A stretch of 64,000 nucleotides of DNA, from NCBI RefSeq assembly GCF_042649685.1, contig NZ_JBHRZT010000067.1, positions 1 through 64,000 of the forward strand, written 5' to 3'. Of this stretch, positions 1 to 7,254 are shown piece after piece. The notes under the pieces were generated by a model that worked only from the letters and a program-made list of their open reading frames with translations, was not told the DNA's origin and did no database searches. The DNA comes from Bacillus_BA songklensis (GTDB lineage: Bacteria; Bacillota; Bacilli; Bacillales; Bacillaceae_H). Every line of letters starts with the position of its first letter. The stretch's first letter is position 1. The position numbers and the translations under genes were made by a program.

Positions 1-60
1 TGTGGGAGTGGAATTCTCTCTTGCGAATCGTAAAGGGAATACCGTACTTGCCTTTGCGTT

Positions 61-387
61 GTGTACAATTACTATGTATTTGTACATATTTTCGAACGGT
101 TATCATTGACCGAGTTAGCCAATCGTGCCGGTGTAGCAAAATCGTATATTTCTTCAGTAGAACGTGACATTCAATTCAATCCTTCACTCCAGTTTCTACA
201 AAAAGTATCGAGTGTATTAGCTATAAGCGTAGAACAATTAATTAACGAAAAAGAGAAAGAAGACGATTCTAAAGACATTGACAGAGAATGGCTTGAACTT
301 GCAAAAGAAGCGATGAATTCAGGTGTTAGTAAAGAACAGTTCAGGCAATTTCTTGAATTCCCAAAATGGCAGCAGTCTACTAAATAA
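61..387 (+). pseudogene. 5'-truncated SinR-like biofilm regulator
   Basis: The 108-residue frame matches SinR from SLTELANRAGVAKSYISSVE onward: most of the Xre-type helix-turn-helix, a linker, then a SinI/SinR dimerisation segment (DREWLELAKEAM, then SKEQFRQFLEFPKWQQS). SinR normally starts about 13 residues earlier with MIG and a basic first helix. Here that part is replaced by an unrelated stretch (MYNYYVFVHIFER) with no ribosome binding site, and a one-base change near position 105 could be a frameshift. I infer the 5' end was lost or rearranged, leaving a non-functional or altered protein. A complete SinR-like gene lies at 40464. The true upstream context is outside the window. Confidence 0.65.
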
Positions 388-422
388 AGAAGTCAAATCT
401 TATACGATTTCACTTCTTTATT
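383..422 (+). terminator. Rho-independent terminator after the SinR-like gene
   Basis: AATAAAGAAGT pairs with ACTTCTTTATT around a loop containing a second short stem (AAATC/GATTT), followed by TTTTATT. It overlaps the stop codon of the truncated sinR-like gene. Confidence 0.7.
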
Positions 423-428
423 TTTATT

Positions 429-505
429 CATATGTTTTTCATCCTCAATAAATTTCCGAACTTCATGTACACATACCCCAAGCTTCTTTGCTTCGATTTG
501 TGAAA
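429..505 (-). pseudogene. SinI-like fragment on the minus strand
   Basis: Read on the minus strand, this stretch encodes SQIEAKKLGVCVHEVRKFIE, which parallels the second half of the SinI-like domain at 1113-1259 (VEAKKLGLSIQEVRHFM). The first half, with the usual EWLEL motif, is not intact in any frame and there is no start codon with a ribosome binding site. It is probably a decayed SinI-like gene. Confidence 0.4.
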
Positions 506-614
506 AGTTATGACATCCATATATCTGTTTTAGCTAAAATCTCCACTAGTCTCCGCTGTAAATGGACATAATCTCTTGTGTAAACCCGACTTTATCAGGA
601 GGATCATAGAATTG

Positions 615-739
615 ATGAGAGAAAGTCAAGAGGTGGATGAAGAGCGGGCTAAACTGATATAGAAGCTAAGGAATTAGGTCTATCCATCCAGGAAATTCGA
701 GAGTTCATTGAAAGCAATCCACTGCATCTTTTAACATAA
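615..739 (+). pseudogene. SinI-like gene with a frameshift
   Basis: It begins MRESQEVDEER and after a one-base shift near 658-662 continues as EAKELGLSIQEIREFIESNP and a stop. The combined product matches the intact SinI-like gene at 1113-1259 along its length. The 125-bp span is not a multiple of three. A single-base deletion in the EWLEL(M/I) codons is the simplest explanation. It would encode a SinR antagonist if intact. Confidence 0.6.
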
Positions 740-745
740 AAGAGA

Positions 746-809
746 TTAGCAAACCTTAGATCAAATCGAAACAAAGTTAGACGTTTTGCTTAGGCAAAAA
801 GGAAAATAG
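746..809 (+). pseudogene. Remnant of the small gene that follows sinI-like genes here
   Basis: The bases encode LDQIETKLDVLLRQKGK and a stop, nearly the same as the C-terminus of the protein at 1290-1478 (NRIETKLDILLMQRGK). With the preceding frameshifted sinI-like gene, this makes 615-850 a decayed copy of the 1113-1512 gene pair, including its terminator. Confidence 0.5.
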
Positions 810-819
810 GTCATTGAAA

Positions 820-847
820 GCCACCAGAAAAGGTGGTTTTTATTTTA
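820..847 (+). terminator. Rho-independent terminator
   Basis: CCACC pairs with GGTGG across AGAAAA and is followed by TTTTTATTTT. It ends the decayed gene pair and corresponds to the terminator at 1486-1512 after the intact pair. Confidence 0.6.
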
Positions 848-998
848 CACAATATTTAATTATTCATCATGAGAGAACAGAAAGGCAGTGAATAAGGTGG
901 AGTAGAGTAGCATATGTTAAAAAGTCAAGAGGGCATGATCTTTTCTTAATTTTTATATTCCATGTTAAAAATTGGAGTTTTATGTCGCATTAACTAGA

Positions 999-1063
999 TT
1001 GAAAGTTTAGGATATTCGGCATATAATGTTCTTAATAAAGAACGATGTTTTCTTATTTAAGAA
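999..1063 (+). promoter_or_regulatory. Promoter with two SinR-type operators for the SinI-like gene
   Basis: TTGAAA (999-1004) and TATAAT (1022-1027) are separated by 17 bp. Directly downstream, over the expected start of transcription, lie GTTCTTAATAAAGAAC (1028-1043) and TTCTTATTTAAGAA (1050-1063). The first contains two inverted copies of the known SinR half-site GTTCTYT, or close variants. I infer that the SinI-like gene is itself repressed by a SinR-type protein. Confidence 0.65.
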
Positions 1064-1112
1064 TATTTGCAGGGAGATGGCTGGATTGCTGTATCAGGGG
1101 GGAAGAAAATTG

Positions 1113-1259
1113 ATGAGTCAAGAAAAAGAGATAGACCAAGAATGGCTTGAATTAATGGTAGAAGCAAAGAAATTGGGGCTCTCCATCCAGGAAGTCCGAC
1201 ATTTCATGACAAGTCACCAACTGCCTATATACAAAAAAGAAGATACGGCATCTGCATGA
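1113..1259 (+). CDS. SinI-like anti-repressor protein
   Basis: This 48-residue protein consists almost entirely of a SinI-type dimerisation segment: EIDQEWLELMVEAKKLGLSI followed by QEVRHFM. SinI proteins bind SinR through this two-helix unit and take it off DNA, which releases matrix genes. The start chosen is the ATG at 1113 after GGGGGGAAG. An in-frame ATG at 1026 lies on top of the promoter and operator and is unlikely. Another small gene follows and may be cotranscribed. The C-terminal tail (YKKEDTASA) has no helix-turn-helix, so DNA binding is not expected. The family assignment is confident; which SinR-like partner it binds is unknown. Confidence 0.75.
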   Translation: MSQEKEIDQEWLELMVEAKKLGLSIQEVRHFMTSHQLPIYKKEDTASA

Positions 1260-1289
1260 GAAAGATCTATTAATAGAGGGAAGTGAAAG

Positions 1290-1478
1290 ATGTTGGAAGA
1301 TAGGAATGTAAGAAAAGACAGTCAGTTTTCCGAAGTTTTGAGATACCAGCAACAATGGAGATACGAATCAGCACAAAAAAATAACAGAAAAGAATCGGAA
1401 TTTCAGGAAAATCTCCTGCAAGCGTTAAATAGGATTGAAACAAAGCTTGATATATTACTGATGCAAAGAGGTAAATAG
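1290..1478 (+). CDS. Small protein of unknown function, paired with the SinI-like gene
   Basis: The 62-residue product is rich in Gln, Arg, Glu and Asn and predicted helical, with an amphipathic C-terminus (NRIETKLDILLMQRGK). An ATG at 1290 follows AGAGGGAAGTG at usable spacing. It lies 30 bp after the SinI-like gene and before a terminator, so the two probably form one transcript. A decayed copy of the same pair occurs at 615-809, which supports a real gene. I do not recognise the family. It could be a coiled-coil partner of the regulator, but that is only a guess. Confidence 0.55.
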   Translation: MLEDRNVRKDSQFSEVLRYQQQWRYESAQKNNRKESEFQENLLQALNRIETKLDILLMQRGK

Positions 1479-1485
1479 TGGATTT

Positions 1486-1512
1486 AAAGCACCTATTAAA
1501 GGGTGTTTTTCA
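1486..1512 (+). terminator. Rho-independent terminator
   Basis: AAAGCACC pairs with GGGTGTTTTT around TATTAAA. It ends the SinI-like/small protein transcript. Confidence 0.6.
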
Positions 1513-1622
1513 TTTGGTTAAATAAAAAAGAGTATGGAAGGCAGTTTTTTCTTACTTGATTATGTTTAAACAACTCTAATGTGTCCTCTGTTCTCCTTAT
1601 GGTCTTTTATGTTACTTTAATA

Positions 1623-1638
1623 ATTCTTTATAATGAAC
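1623..1638. promoter_or_regulatory. SinR-type operator, distal site of the lasso operon
   Basis: ATTCTTTATAATGAAC is an inverted repeat matching the motif repeated through this window. It lies about 45 bp upstream of the TTGACA of the putative lasso promoter. Confidence 0.55.
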
Positions 1639-1679
1639 AAGTGGACCGAATTTTTATTATTTAAAACTTCAAGAAGTGA

Positions 1680-1736
1680 TTGACATGTTACAGACGAGAT
1701 GGTATTTTTATCTTGTGGTTGTTCTTTATAATGAAC
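1680..1736 (+). promoter_or_regulatory. Lasso operon promoter with SinR-type operator
   Basis: TTGACA (1680-1685), a 17-bp spacer and TATTTT (1703-1708) form a plausible sigma-A promoter. GTTCTTTATAATGAAC (1721-1736) follows directly, where RNA polymerase would start. If used, this promoter gives a leader of about 300 nt before the cyclase gene. A second -10-like TATAAT lies at 1971. Confidence 0.55.
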
Positions 1737-1815
1737 AATATATATTGTTTGAGCGTTGGGGAAATCAAGGTTTGATGAAGAATACATTAGTATGTTGAGA
1801 GTATTATCTATTTTT

Positions 1816-1831
1816 GTTCTTTATAAATAAC
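1816..1831. promoter_or_regulatory. SinR-type operator
   Basis: GTTCTTTATAAATAAC has one perfect half-site and one with a single mismatch. It is one of four such sites spread over 340 bp upstream of the lasso operon. Confidence 0.5.
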
Positions 1832-1944
1832 GAATTAAATTCAATCCATGGACTATATGTATTGAAAAGAATTGAGAGTGTCATAACGAGGAAGAAGTGT
1901 AATGAGCTTTATCGAGTTACATATAGGATTGACCATGTCCAAAC

Positions 1945-1976
1945 GTTCTTTAAAAAGAATGAACATGAGATATAAT
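1945..1976 (+). promoter_or_regulatory. SinR-type operator next to a TATAAT box
   Basis: GTTCTTTAAAAAGAAT (1945-1960) is followed by GAAC, giving two alternative right half-sites. TATAAT sits at 1971-1976, about 50 bp before the cyclase start codon. No good -35 is spaced for it except sequence overlapping the operator, so occupancy here would block polymerase. Confidence 0.5.
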
Positions 1977-2024
1977 AAGCGGGTTTTGGAGAAATGAAGG
2001 TTTCTGGACATATAGGAGGAAAAA

Positions 2025-3965
2025 ATGAGTGCAATAACCGGTATTTTTCATTTTAACGAAGAGCCTGTATTGATTGAGCACGGCCAGGGGTTAATGAGAG
2101 CCTTACAGAAATATCCCGCCGATGATATTCAAACATGGCATAAAGAGAACATCTTTCTCGGCTGTCATGCGCAATGGATTACTCCCGAGTCGGTTGGTGA
2201 GCAATTACCTTATTATGATTACGAAAGGCAGTTGGCCATTACAGCCGATGCTATTATTGATAATCGTGATGAATTATTCGAGAAGTTGCAAGTAGATCGT
2301 GCCGATCGAAAATGCATGACAGATAGTGAGTTGATTTTGCTCTCATACCACAAATGGGGAGAAGATGCTCCAAAGTTTTTAGTAGGTGATTTTGCTTTTA
2401 TGATTTGGGATGAGAAGAAGCGGATGCTTTTTGGTGCAAGGGATTTTTCGGGAAGCCGCACCCTCTATTTTAATTATAATCAACAGCGCTTTGTCTTTTG
2501 TACGGTTATCCATCCCCTATTTTCTTTACGTTATATTGAGAAGGAACTTAATGAACAGTGGCTTGCTGAGTTTTTGGCTATCTCTGGAGTGATTGATACG
2601 GTAGATACTTCAATAACGCCTTATAAAAATATAGAACAAGTACCTCCATCTCATAGCATTTCAGTAGTTGGAGATAAAATAACGCTTACGAGATATTGTA
2701 CTTTAACTTCAGGAGAACGGTTAAAACTAAAGTCAAATGAAGAGTATGTAGAAGCGTTTCAAGAGGTCTTTCAAGAAGCAGTAACATCACGGTTACGTAC
2801 TTACCGTCAGGTTGGGGCTCACTTGAGTGGTGGATTAGATTCTGGTTCAGTCGTTAGCTTTGCTGTAAAAACTATGAGCACGGAAAACAAACCATTACAT
2901 ACATTCAGTTATATCCCTCCTAATGATTTTAAGGATTTTACACCTAAACAATTAATGCCTGATGAGAGACCGTTTATTAAATCGACAGTCGAACATGTGG
3001 GAGGGATTAAGGATCATTATTTAGATTTTGAAGGAAGGAACTCCTTTTCGGAAGTCGACGATTTTCTTGAAATAATGGAAATGCCTTACAAATTTTTCGA
3101 GAACTCTTTCTGGCAAAAGGGTATTTTTCAGAAAGCCCAAGAGGAAGGAATTGGAGTACTATTAAATGGTGGGAGAGGGAACTTGAGCATATCTTGGGGA
3201 CCTGCTCTCGACTATTACTCTATCCTATTAAAAAAGCTAAAGTGGATAAAGCTTTATCAAGAATTGAATCAATATAGCAAAAATGTTGGGGGACCTAGGT
3301 TACGAAGACTACCAAACATTGTAAGATTAGCATTTCCTGTTATGAATAGGATTTTTCCATCTGGTAAAACATATCTTTTTCCTACATTAATTAACCAAGA
3401 ATTTGCTAAGAACACTGGTGTTTTCAATAAACTTAGAGACTATGGTATGGATGAAACTGGATGGTTTTCCACAACGAATATATATGAACAAAGAAAAAAA
3501 CATTTTGAGGATGTTTTTCATTGGAATGCTACTAATACAAAGGCGACGAAAATATCTTTACGTTATTCGTTATGGGAACGTGACCCAACCAATGATCTGC
3601 GTGTAATCCGTTTTTGTTTATCTGTACCCGAAGAACAATATGTTCAAAATGGATTAGATCGGGCGCTTGTCCGAAGGTCCGCAGAAAAATTTTTACCTGA
3701 TAAAGTTAGGTTAAACCAACGTATTCGGGGTATACAAGGTGCTGATTGGGTTCATCGGATGATTCCATATTGGGACACATTTACAGATGAGGTACAGCAG
3801 CTTAGTACAGATAAAAGGGTTTTAGAATTTATAAATGGTCAAGTGATAAAGGCGGCTCTATTAAAGGCTAGGAAAGGGGTTCGACCAGAATATGCCACTG
3901 ATCCTGATTATAGGATTTTAATGCGTAGCTTAATCCTATATCGATTTATTAAAAATTTTGATTGA
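2025..3965 (+). CDS. Lasso peptide macrolactam cyclase (asparagine synthetase-like, C protein)
   Basis: In lasso peptide biosynthesis this enzyme adenylates an Asp or Glu side chain of the core peptide and closes the ring onto its N-terminal amine. The 646-residue product has an N-terminal class II glutamine-amidotransferase-like domain (about 1-190) and an asparagine-synthetase ATP-binding domain with the PP-loop SGGLDS at about 268-273. The catalytic Cys2 of true glutaminases is absent (the protein starts MSAITGIF), as expected for a cyclase that does not use glutamine. A strong AGGAGG lies 7 bp before the ATG. The precursor gene follows 14 bp downstream, the usual C-A order of paeninodin-type clusters. 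Confidence 0.88.
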   Translation: MSAITGIFHFNEEPVLIEHGQGLMRALQKYPADDIQTWHKENIFLGCHAQWITPESVGEQLPYYDYERQLAITADAIIDNRDELFEKLQVDRADRKCMTDSELILLSYHKWGEDAPKFLVGDFAFMIWDEKKRMLFGARDFSGSRTLYFNYNQQRFVFCTVIHPLFSLRYIEKELNEQWLAEFLAISGVIDTVDTSITPYKNIEQVPPSHSISVVGDKITLTRYCTLTSGERLKLKSNEEYVEAFQEVFQEAVTSRLRTYRQVGAHLSGGLDSGSVVSFAVKTMSTENKPLHTFSYIPPNDFKDFTPKQLMPDERPFIKSTVEHVGGIKDHYLDFEGRNSFSEVDDFLEIMEMPYKFFENSFWQKGIFQKAQEEGIGVLLNGGRGNLSISWGPALDYYSILLKKLKWIKLYQELNQYSKNVGGPRLRRLPNIVRLAFPVMNRIFPSGKTYLFPTLINQEFAKNTGVFNKLRDYGMDETGWFSTTNIYEQRKKHFEDVFHWNATNTKATKISLRYSLWERDPTNDLRVIRFCLSVPEEQYVQNGLDRALVRRSAEKFLPDKVRLNQRIRGIQGADWVHRMIPYWDTFTDEVQQLSTDKRVLEFINGQVIKAALLKARKGVRPEYATDPDYRILMRSLILYRFIKNFD

Positions 3966-3979
3966 AAGGAGGTGATATT

Positions 3980-4114
3980 ATGAAAAAAGAATGGCAGAAA
4001 CCTGTATTAGAAGTGCTTGATGTCAATATGACAATGGGTCATACAGAACAAAAGCAACATCTTGATAAAGATTATGAGGCCGGTACTGCTTATGAGGATC
4101 TAACTTGGAGTTAA
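3980..4114 (+). CDS. Lasso peptide precursor, paeninodin type
   Basis: This 44-residue peptide is preceded by AAAGGAGGTGAT. It has the leader pattern of the paeninodin family: a basic start, then KPVLEVLDV, then a Thr at the penultimate leader position (MTM). Cleavage after Met19 would give a 25-residue core beginning GHTEQKQHLDKDYE and ending EDLTWS. The C-terminal Ser44 is the residue phosphorylated in paeninodin by the cluster kinase, and a kinase gene is present. The first plausible ring acceptor is Asp29, which is core position 10 counting from Gly20. Known rings are mostly 7-9 residues, so either the ring is large or cleavage is after Gly20. The product structure is therefore uncertain; the gene call is secure from motif and context. 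Confidence 0.85.
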   Translation: MKKEWQKPVLEVLDVNMTMGHTEQKQHLDKDYEAGTAYEDLTWS

Positions 4115-4233
4115 GAGAGAAGAAAAAGAGGAACAGAGTGATTTAATTAATTTGCTGAATTGTACGTATCTGCCTAGATTTCATATATATTGTATCTTGC
4201 AGATTACTAGTGTTTTAGGGTTTATATGCTCTG

Positions 4234-4270
4234 AAAGCCCTTATACATTAAAGAGAGTATAGGGGCTTTT
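4234..4270 (+). terminator. Intra-operon hairpin between precursor and kinase
   Basis: AAAGCCCTTATAC pairs with GTATAGGGGCTTT and ends in TTTT. It lies in the 188-bp gap after the precursor gene. A partially read-through terminator here would give more precursor mRNA than enzyme mRNA, a common arrangement in RiPP operons. Confidence 0.65.
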
Positions 4271-4302
4271 AACATAACCATGGATATAATGGAGTGAAAA
4301 GA

Positions 4303-5232
4303 ATGTTAAAAGCTAAAAAAAAAGTGGTATATAAAGCCTTTGGCTTATCCGTCACTAGTGAAATTTCTCTTCCAGAATTACCCCATATGGGTAATAAAGT
4401 AGATTCAATAGATATAGAAATAAAAATTGAAGATTTATCAGAATTATGGTTTGAGTTATCAAATAAAAAAAATCGATTTGTAATTAATGAAAATCTAGTT
4501 ATGTTTCAAATTCCTAATATTGCAACTTTTTCTATTCAAGAAGGAAAAAGAATATCTGTTTTACCTATGAAAGAAGATGAAGAAGATATGATTCGACTTT
4601 ATATTCTTGGGACTTGTATGGGTGTGATATTGATGCAGAGAAAGATATTTCCGTTACATGGTAGTGCAGTAGCCATTAATGGAAAGGCATATGCCATTAT
4701 AGGGGATTCAGGTGTAGGAAAATCTACACTGGCGTCAGGTTTCTTGAACCAGGGATATCGACTTCTAAGTGATGATGTGATCGCTGTATCTCTCTCGCAT
4801 GATGACTATATTCCATTTGTTACTCCATCTTATCCGCAGCAAAAGCTGTGGGAGGATAGTCTAAATAACTTTGGGATGAAAACGAGTCATTACCAATCGA
4901 TATGTCGTAGAGAAAACAAATATTGTGTCCCAGTTCCCTCTAAGTACTTTCCTAACCCATTACCTCTTGCTGGAGTATTTGAACTGGTGAAAACTGAGAA
5001 TGAAAAGGTTGAAATACATCCAATCGAAAAACTTGAACGATTGCGGACCCTTTTCTGTCATACTTATCGTAACTTTCTTATTCCGCGTTTGGGGTTAATG
5101 GACTGGCACTTTCATACCTCCGCAACTATCTTAAATAAGGTTGATGTTTACCAATTACGTCGACCAGTGTCTAGATTTAGTGCTCCTCAACTAGTATCGC
5201 TAATATTAAATACTGTAAATAAAGGAGAATAA
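4303..5232 (+). CDS. HPr kinase-like lasso peptide kinase
   Basis: The 309-residue protein resembles PadeK of the paeninodin cluster, a relative of HPr kinase that phosphorylates the C-terminal Ser of the precursor. The P-loop GDSGVGKS is at about 134-141, and LLSDDVI at 154-160 matches the acidic strand after it in the HprK fold. PLHGSAVAI just before the P-loop is also typical of these peptide kinases. An upstream in-frame GTG at 4294 is possible, but the ATG at 4303 is better spaced from GGAG. Its target is most likely Ser44 of the peptide at 3980-4114. The stop codon is followed directly by the next gene, suggesting translational coupling. Confidence 0.83.
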   Translation: MLKAKKKVVYKAFGLSVTSEISLPELPHMGNKVDSIDIEIKIEDLSELWFELSNKKNRFVINENLVMFQIPNIATFSIQEGKRISVLPMKEDEEDMIRLYILGTCMGVILMQRKIFPLHGSAVAINGKAYAIIGDSGVGKSTLASGFLNQGYRLLSDDVIAVSLSHDDYIPFVTPSYPQQKLWEDSLNNFGMKTSHYQSICRRENKYCVPVPSKYFPNPLPLAGVFELVKTENEKVEIHPIEKLERLRTLFCHTYRNFLIPRLGLMDWHFHTSATILNKVDVYQLRRPVSRFSAPQLVSLILNTVNKGE

Positions 5233-5541
5233 ATGATGATTAAAAAACAGACTATTTCATTAAGTAAATTAATTGTACAAGGTAAAGGTAACATAGTTAG
5301 TGATATGGATGGAGAAAGAGTTATGCTAAGTATTTATAACGGAAAGTACTATAATTTAGGTGAAATGGGTGGAGCTATATGGGATCATATTGAGAAGCCG
5401 GTATCTGTTATCCAATTAGTTACCAGATTAATGTCTGAATATGAAGTAGAGCAGTCCGAATGTGAGGAACAAGTCATTTCCTTTTTGGAAACATTGTTGG
5501 AGGAAGGCTTACTTGAGATTGGCGAGGAAGTGAGCTCTTAG
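5233..5541 (+). CDS. PqqD-like RiPP recognition protein (B1)
   Basis: The 102-residue protein has the PqqD fold signature: a beta-rich start with LIVQGKGNIVSDMDGERVML, then YYNLGEMGGAIWDHIE and an amphipathic helix ending FLETLLEEGLLEIGEE. B1 proteins bind the leader peptide and present the precursor to the B2 protease. AAAGGAG precedes the ATG. The gene starts immediately after the kinase stop and is followed by B2, the split B1/B2 arrangement of Gram-positive lasso clusters. Confidence 0.85.
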   Translation: MMIKKQTISLSKLIVQGKGNIVSDMDGERVMLSIYNGKYYNLGEMGGAIWDHIEKPVSVIQLVTRLMSEYEVEQSECEEQVISFLETLLEEGLLEIGEEVSS

Positions 5542-5580
5542 TCTAGTATTTTATTTTTGATAAGAAGTAGGGACGTATAA

Positions 5581-6045
5581 ATGAACATCGTCAAAAAGGT
5601 AAGAACGTTTTTTTCATTAGATATGAAAACAATGCTTCTATTCACAGAGGCTTTTATTTATCTGGGATGGGCTCGTATTCTCAAATCTATGCCATTTTCT
5701 AAGGTTGCTCCTACATTAGGCATTCATATGAATGAAACATCTTTAAGTTATAACGAATCGGATAGGATGATATTAAAGAATATTTACGAAGCTATACATA
5801 TTATGAGCCGTTACACCTTTTGGGAAAGTCAATGTCTTGTCAAGGCAATAGCCGGAATGAAAATGCTTGAAAGACGTCGGATCGAAAGCACGCTTTATTT
5901 AGGAACTGCAAAAGATGAGACTGGAAAAATGATTGCTCATGCATGGTTAAGGAGCGGTCCTTTCTATATTAGTGGATCAGAAGGAATGGAGAAATTCACT
6001 GTTGTAGGCAAATTTGCAAAAAAAATAGGCAATCAAAAGGGTTGA
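5581..6045 (+). CDS. Lasso peptide leader peptidase (B2, transglutaminase-like)
   Basis: B2 proteins are transglutaminase-fold cysteine proteases that remove the leader once B1 has bound it. In this 154-residue protein the catalytic Cys85 is in FWESQCLVKA and His120 is in MIAHAWLRSG, with the usual spacing and a following acidic segment (GSEGMEKFTVVGKF). The N-terminal hydrophobic helix (LLFTEAFIYLGWARIL) is also typical. The gene sits 39 bp after B1 and 15 bp before the nucleotidyltransferase. Confidence 0.87.
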   Translation: MNIVKKVRTFFSLDMKTMLLFTEAFIYLGWARILKSMPFSKVAPTLGIHMNETSLSYNESDRMILKNIYEAIHIMSRYTFWESQCLVKAIAGMKMLERRRIESTLYLGTAKDETGKMIAHAWLRSGPFYISGSEGMEKFTVVGKFAKKIGNQKG

Positions 6046-6060
6046 AGGAGAACGAATATA

Positions 6061-7242
6061 ATGAATTATTGCAGTCTGGATTTGGAATATGTACCTAAGG
6101 AATTAAGGTTATTGCTGCAGGTTATTAAAAGAGAAAATGGCGATAAGGTTCATAAAAGCATGGAATTAACCTCAGCCATTGACTGGGGTCTTTTTCTTGC
6201 GATGGCTATGCATCATCGTACGTATCCCTTGTTAAACGCTGAATTTAAAATTATGGAAAATGAATTAATACCACCCTATGTTATTCAAGTTATTAATCAA
6301 GCGTACAAAAAAAATACGTTTCTTATGCTTCACTTAAGCGCAGAAATGGAACAATTAAGTAAACTTTTTTATGAAAATCAAATACGCCTTCTTGTGTTAA
6401 AAGGTCCGGTACTTGCGGAAGACCTTTATGGAGATTTATCCCTCCGTACATGTGGGGATTTAGATGTTCTTGTTCCAATCTCTGAGTTGGAAAAAGTGGA
6501 TAAACTCCTTTTAAAGCTAGGCTATAAGAAAGATGATTATATTCAAACGGTATTGAATGACTGGAGATGGAGGCATCATCATGTAACATACTTCCATCCT
6601 CAAAAGAAGGTTAAACTAGAAATTCATTGGAGATTAAATCCTGGTCCTGGGAAGGAACCAAGCTTTAATGAATTGTGGGAACGGAAAAGAATTAGTTCTC
6701 TTACGAGTGATCCTGTCTACTATTTGGGAAGAGAGGATTTATTTTTCTTTCTTGTTTGTCATGGTGCACGACATGGTTGGTCACGCCTCCGTTGGTTGAT
6801 AGATATAAACCAAATCGTTAAACAAAAGATAGATTGGATAAAACTTATCAAACTATTAAAGAAATATCAATACCTTCATGTCGGTGGACAGGCGCTTGTT
6901 TTAGCCTCACAATTATTAAACACTCCTATTACAAAAGAAATGAAACTTTTAATCAGAGGGAATCATCCCAAGCAATTGGCTCAAGATGCTATTTTCTATC
7001 TTGAAAAAATGGTGAATTTACATACAGATCCTGTTCCAGAGGATGTGGCCGCGTATCATAAGCGGCATTTATTTTCATTAATGTCTAATCAGCAAAAGTT
7101 TTTTTTCATCATGAGTTTTTTGTATCCATATCCTGAGGATGCTGAGACATTACCTTTACCAAAACATCTTCATTTTTTATATTTTCCTTTACGGCCCTTT
7201 TTATGGGCTTGGAGGAAAACGAGGAAGCATGTGTTGTCATAG
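6061..7242 (+). CDS. Nucleotidyltransferase-fold protein of the lasso cluster
   Basis: The 393-residue protein belongs to the NTP_transf_5-like family often found in Firmicute lasso clusters. The nucleotidyltransferase core is visible as LVLKGPVLAEDLYGDLSLR followed by GDLDVLV (about residues 110-140), with the two acidic metal-binding residues of the family, and further down HHHVTYFHP and LEIHWRL. Paeninodin clusters carry a homologue between B2 and the exporter; it may extend phosphorylation or add a nucleotide-derived group, but I know of no settled function. A related protein at 44035-45144 shares KGITFAEKYFGHLGARGTSD, DIDLLIKI and VEIHW, so both peptide clusters in this window use this enzyme type. 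Confidence 0.75.
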   Translation: MNYCSLDLEYVPKELRLLLQVIKRENGDKVHKSMELTSAIDWGLFLAMAMHHRTYPLLNAEFKIMENELIPPYVIQVINQAYKKNTFLMLHLSAEMEQLSKLFYENQIRLLVLKGPVLAEDLYGDLSLRTCGDLDVLVPISELEKVDKLLLKLGYKKDDYIQTVLNDWRWRHHHVTYFHPQKKVKLEIHWRLNPGPGKEPSFNELWERKRISSLTSDPVYYLGREDLFFFLVCHGARHGWSRLRWLIDINQIVKQKIDWIKLIKLLKKYQYLHVGGQALVLASQLLNTPITKEMKLLIRGNHPKQLAQDAIFYLEKMVNLHTDPVPEDVAAYHKRHLFSLMSNQQKFFFIMSFLYPYPEDAETLPLPKHLHFLYFPLRPFLWAWRKTRKHVLS

Positions 7243-7254
7243 GAGGAAGTAAAA

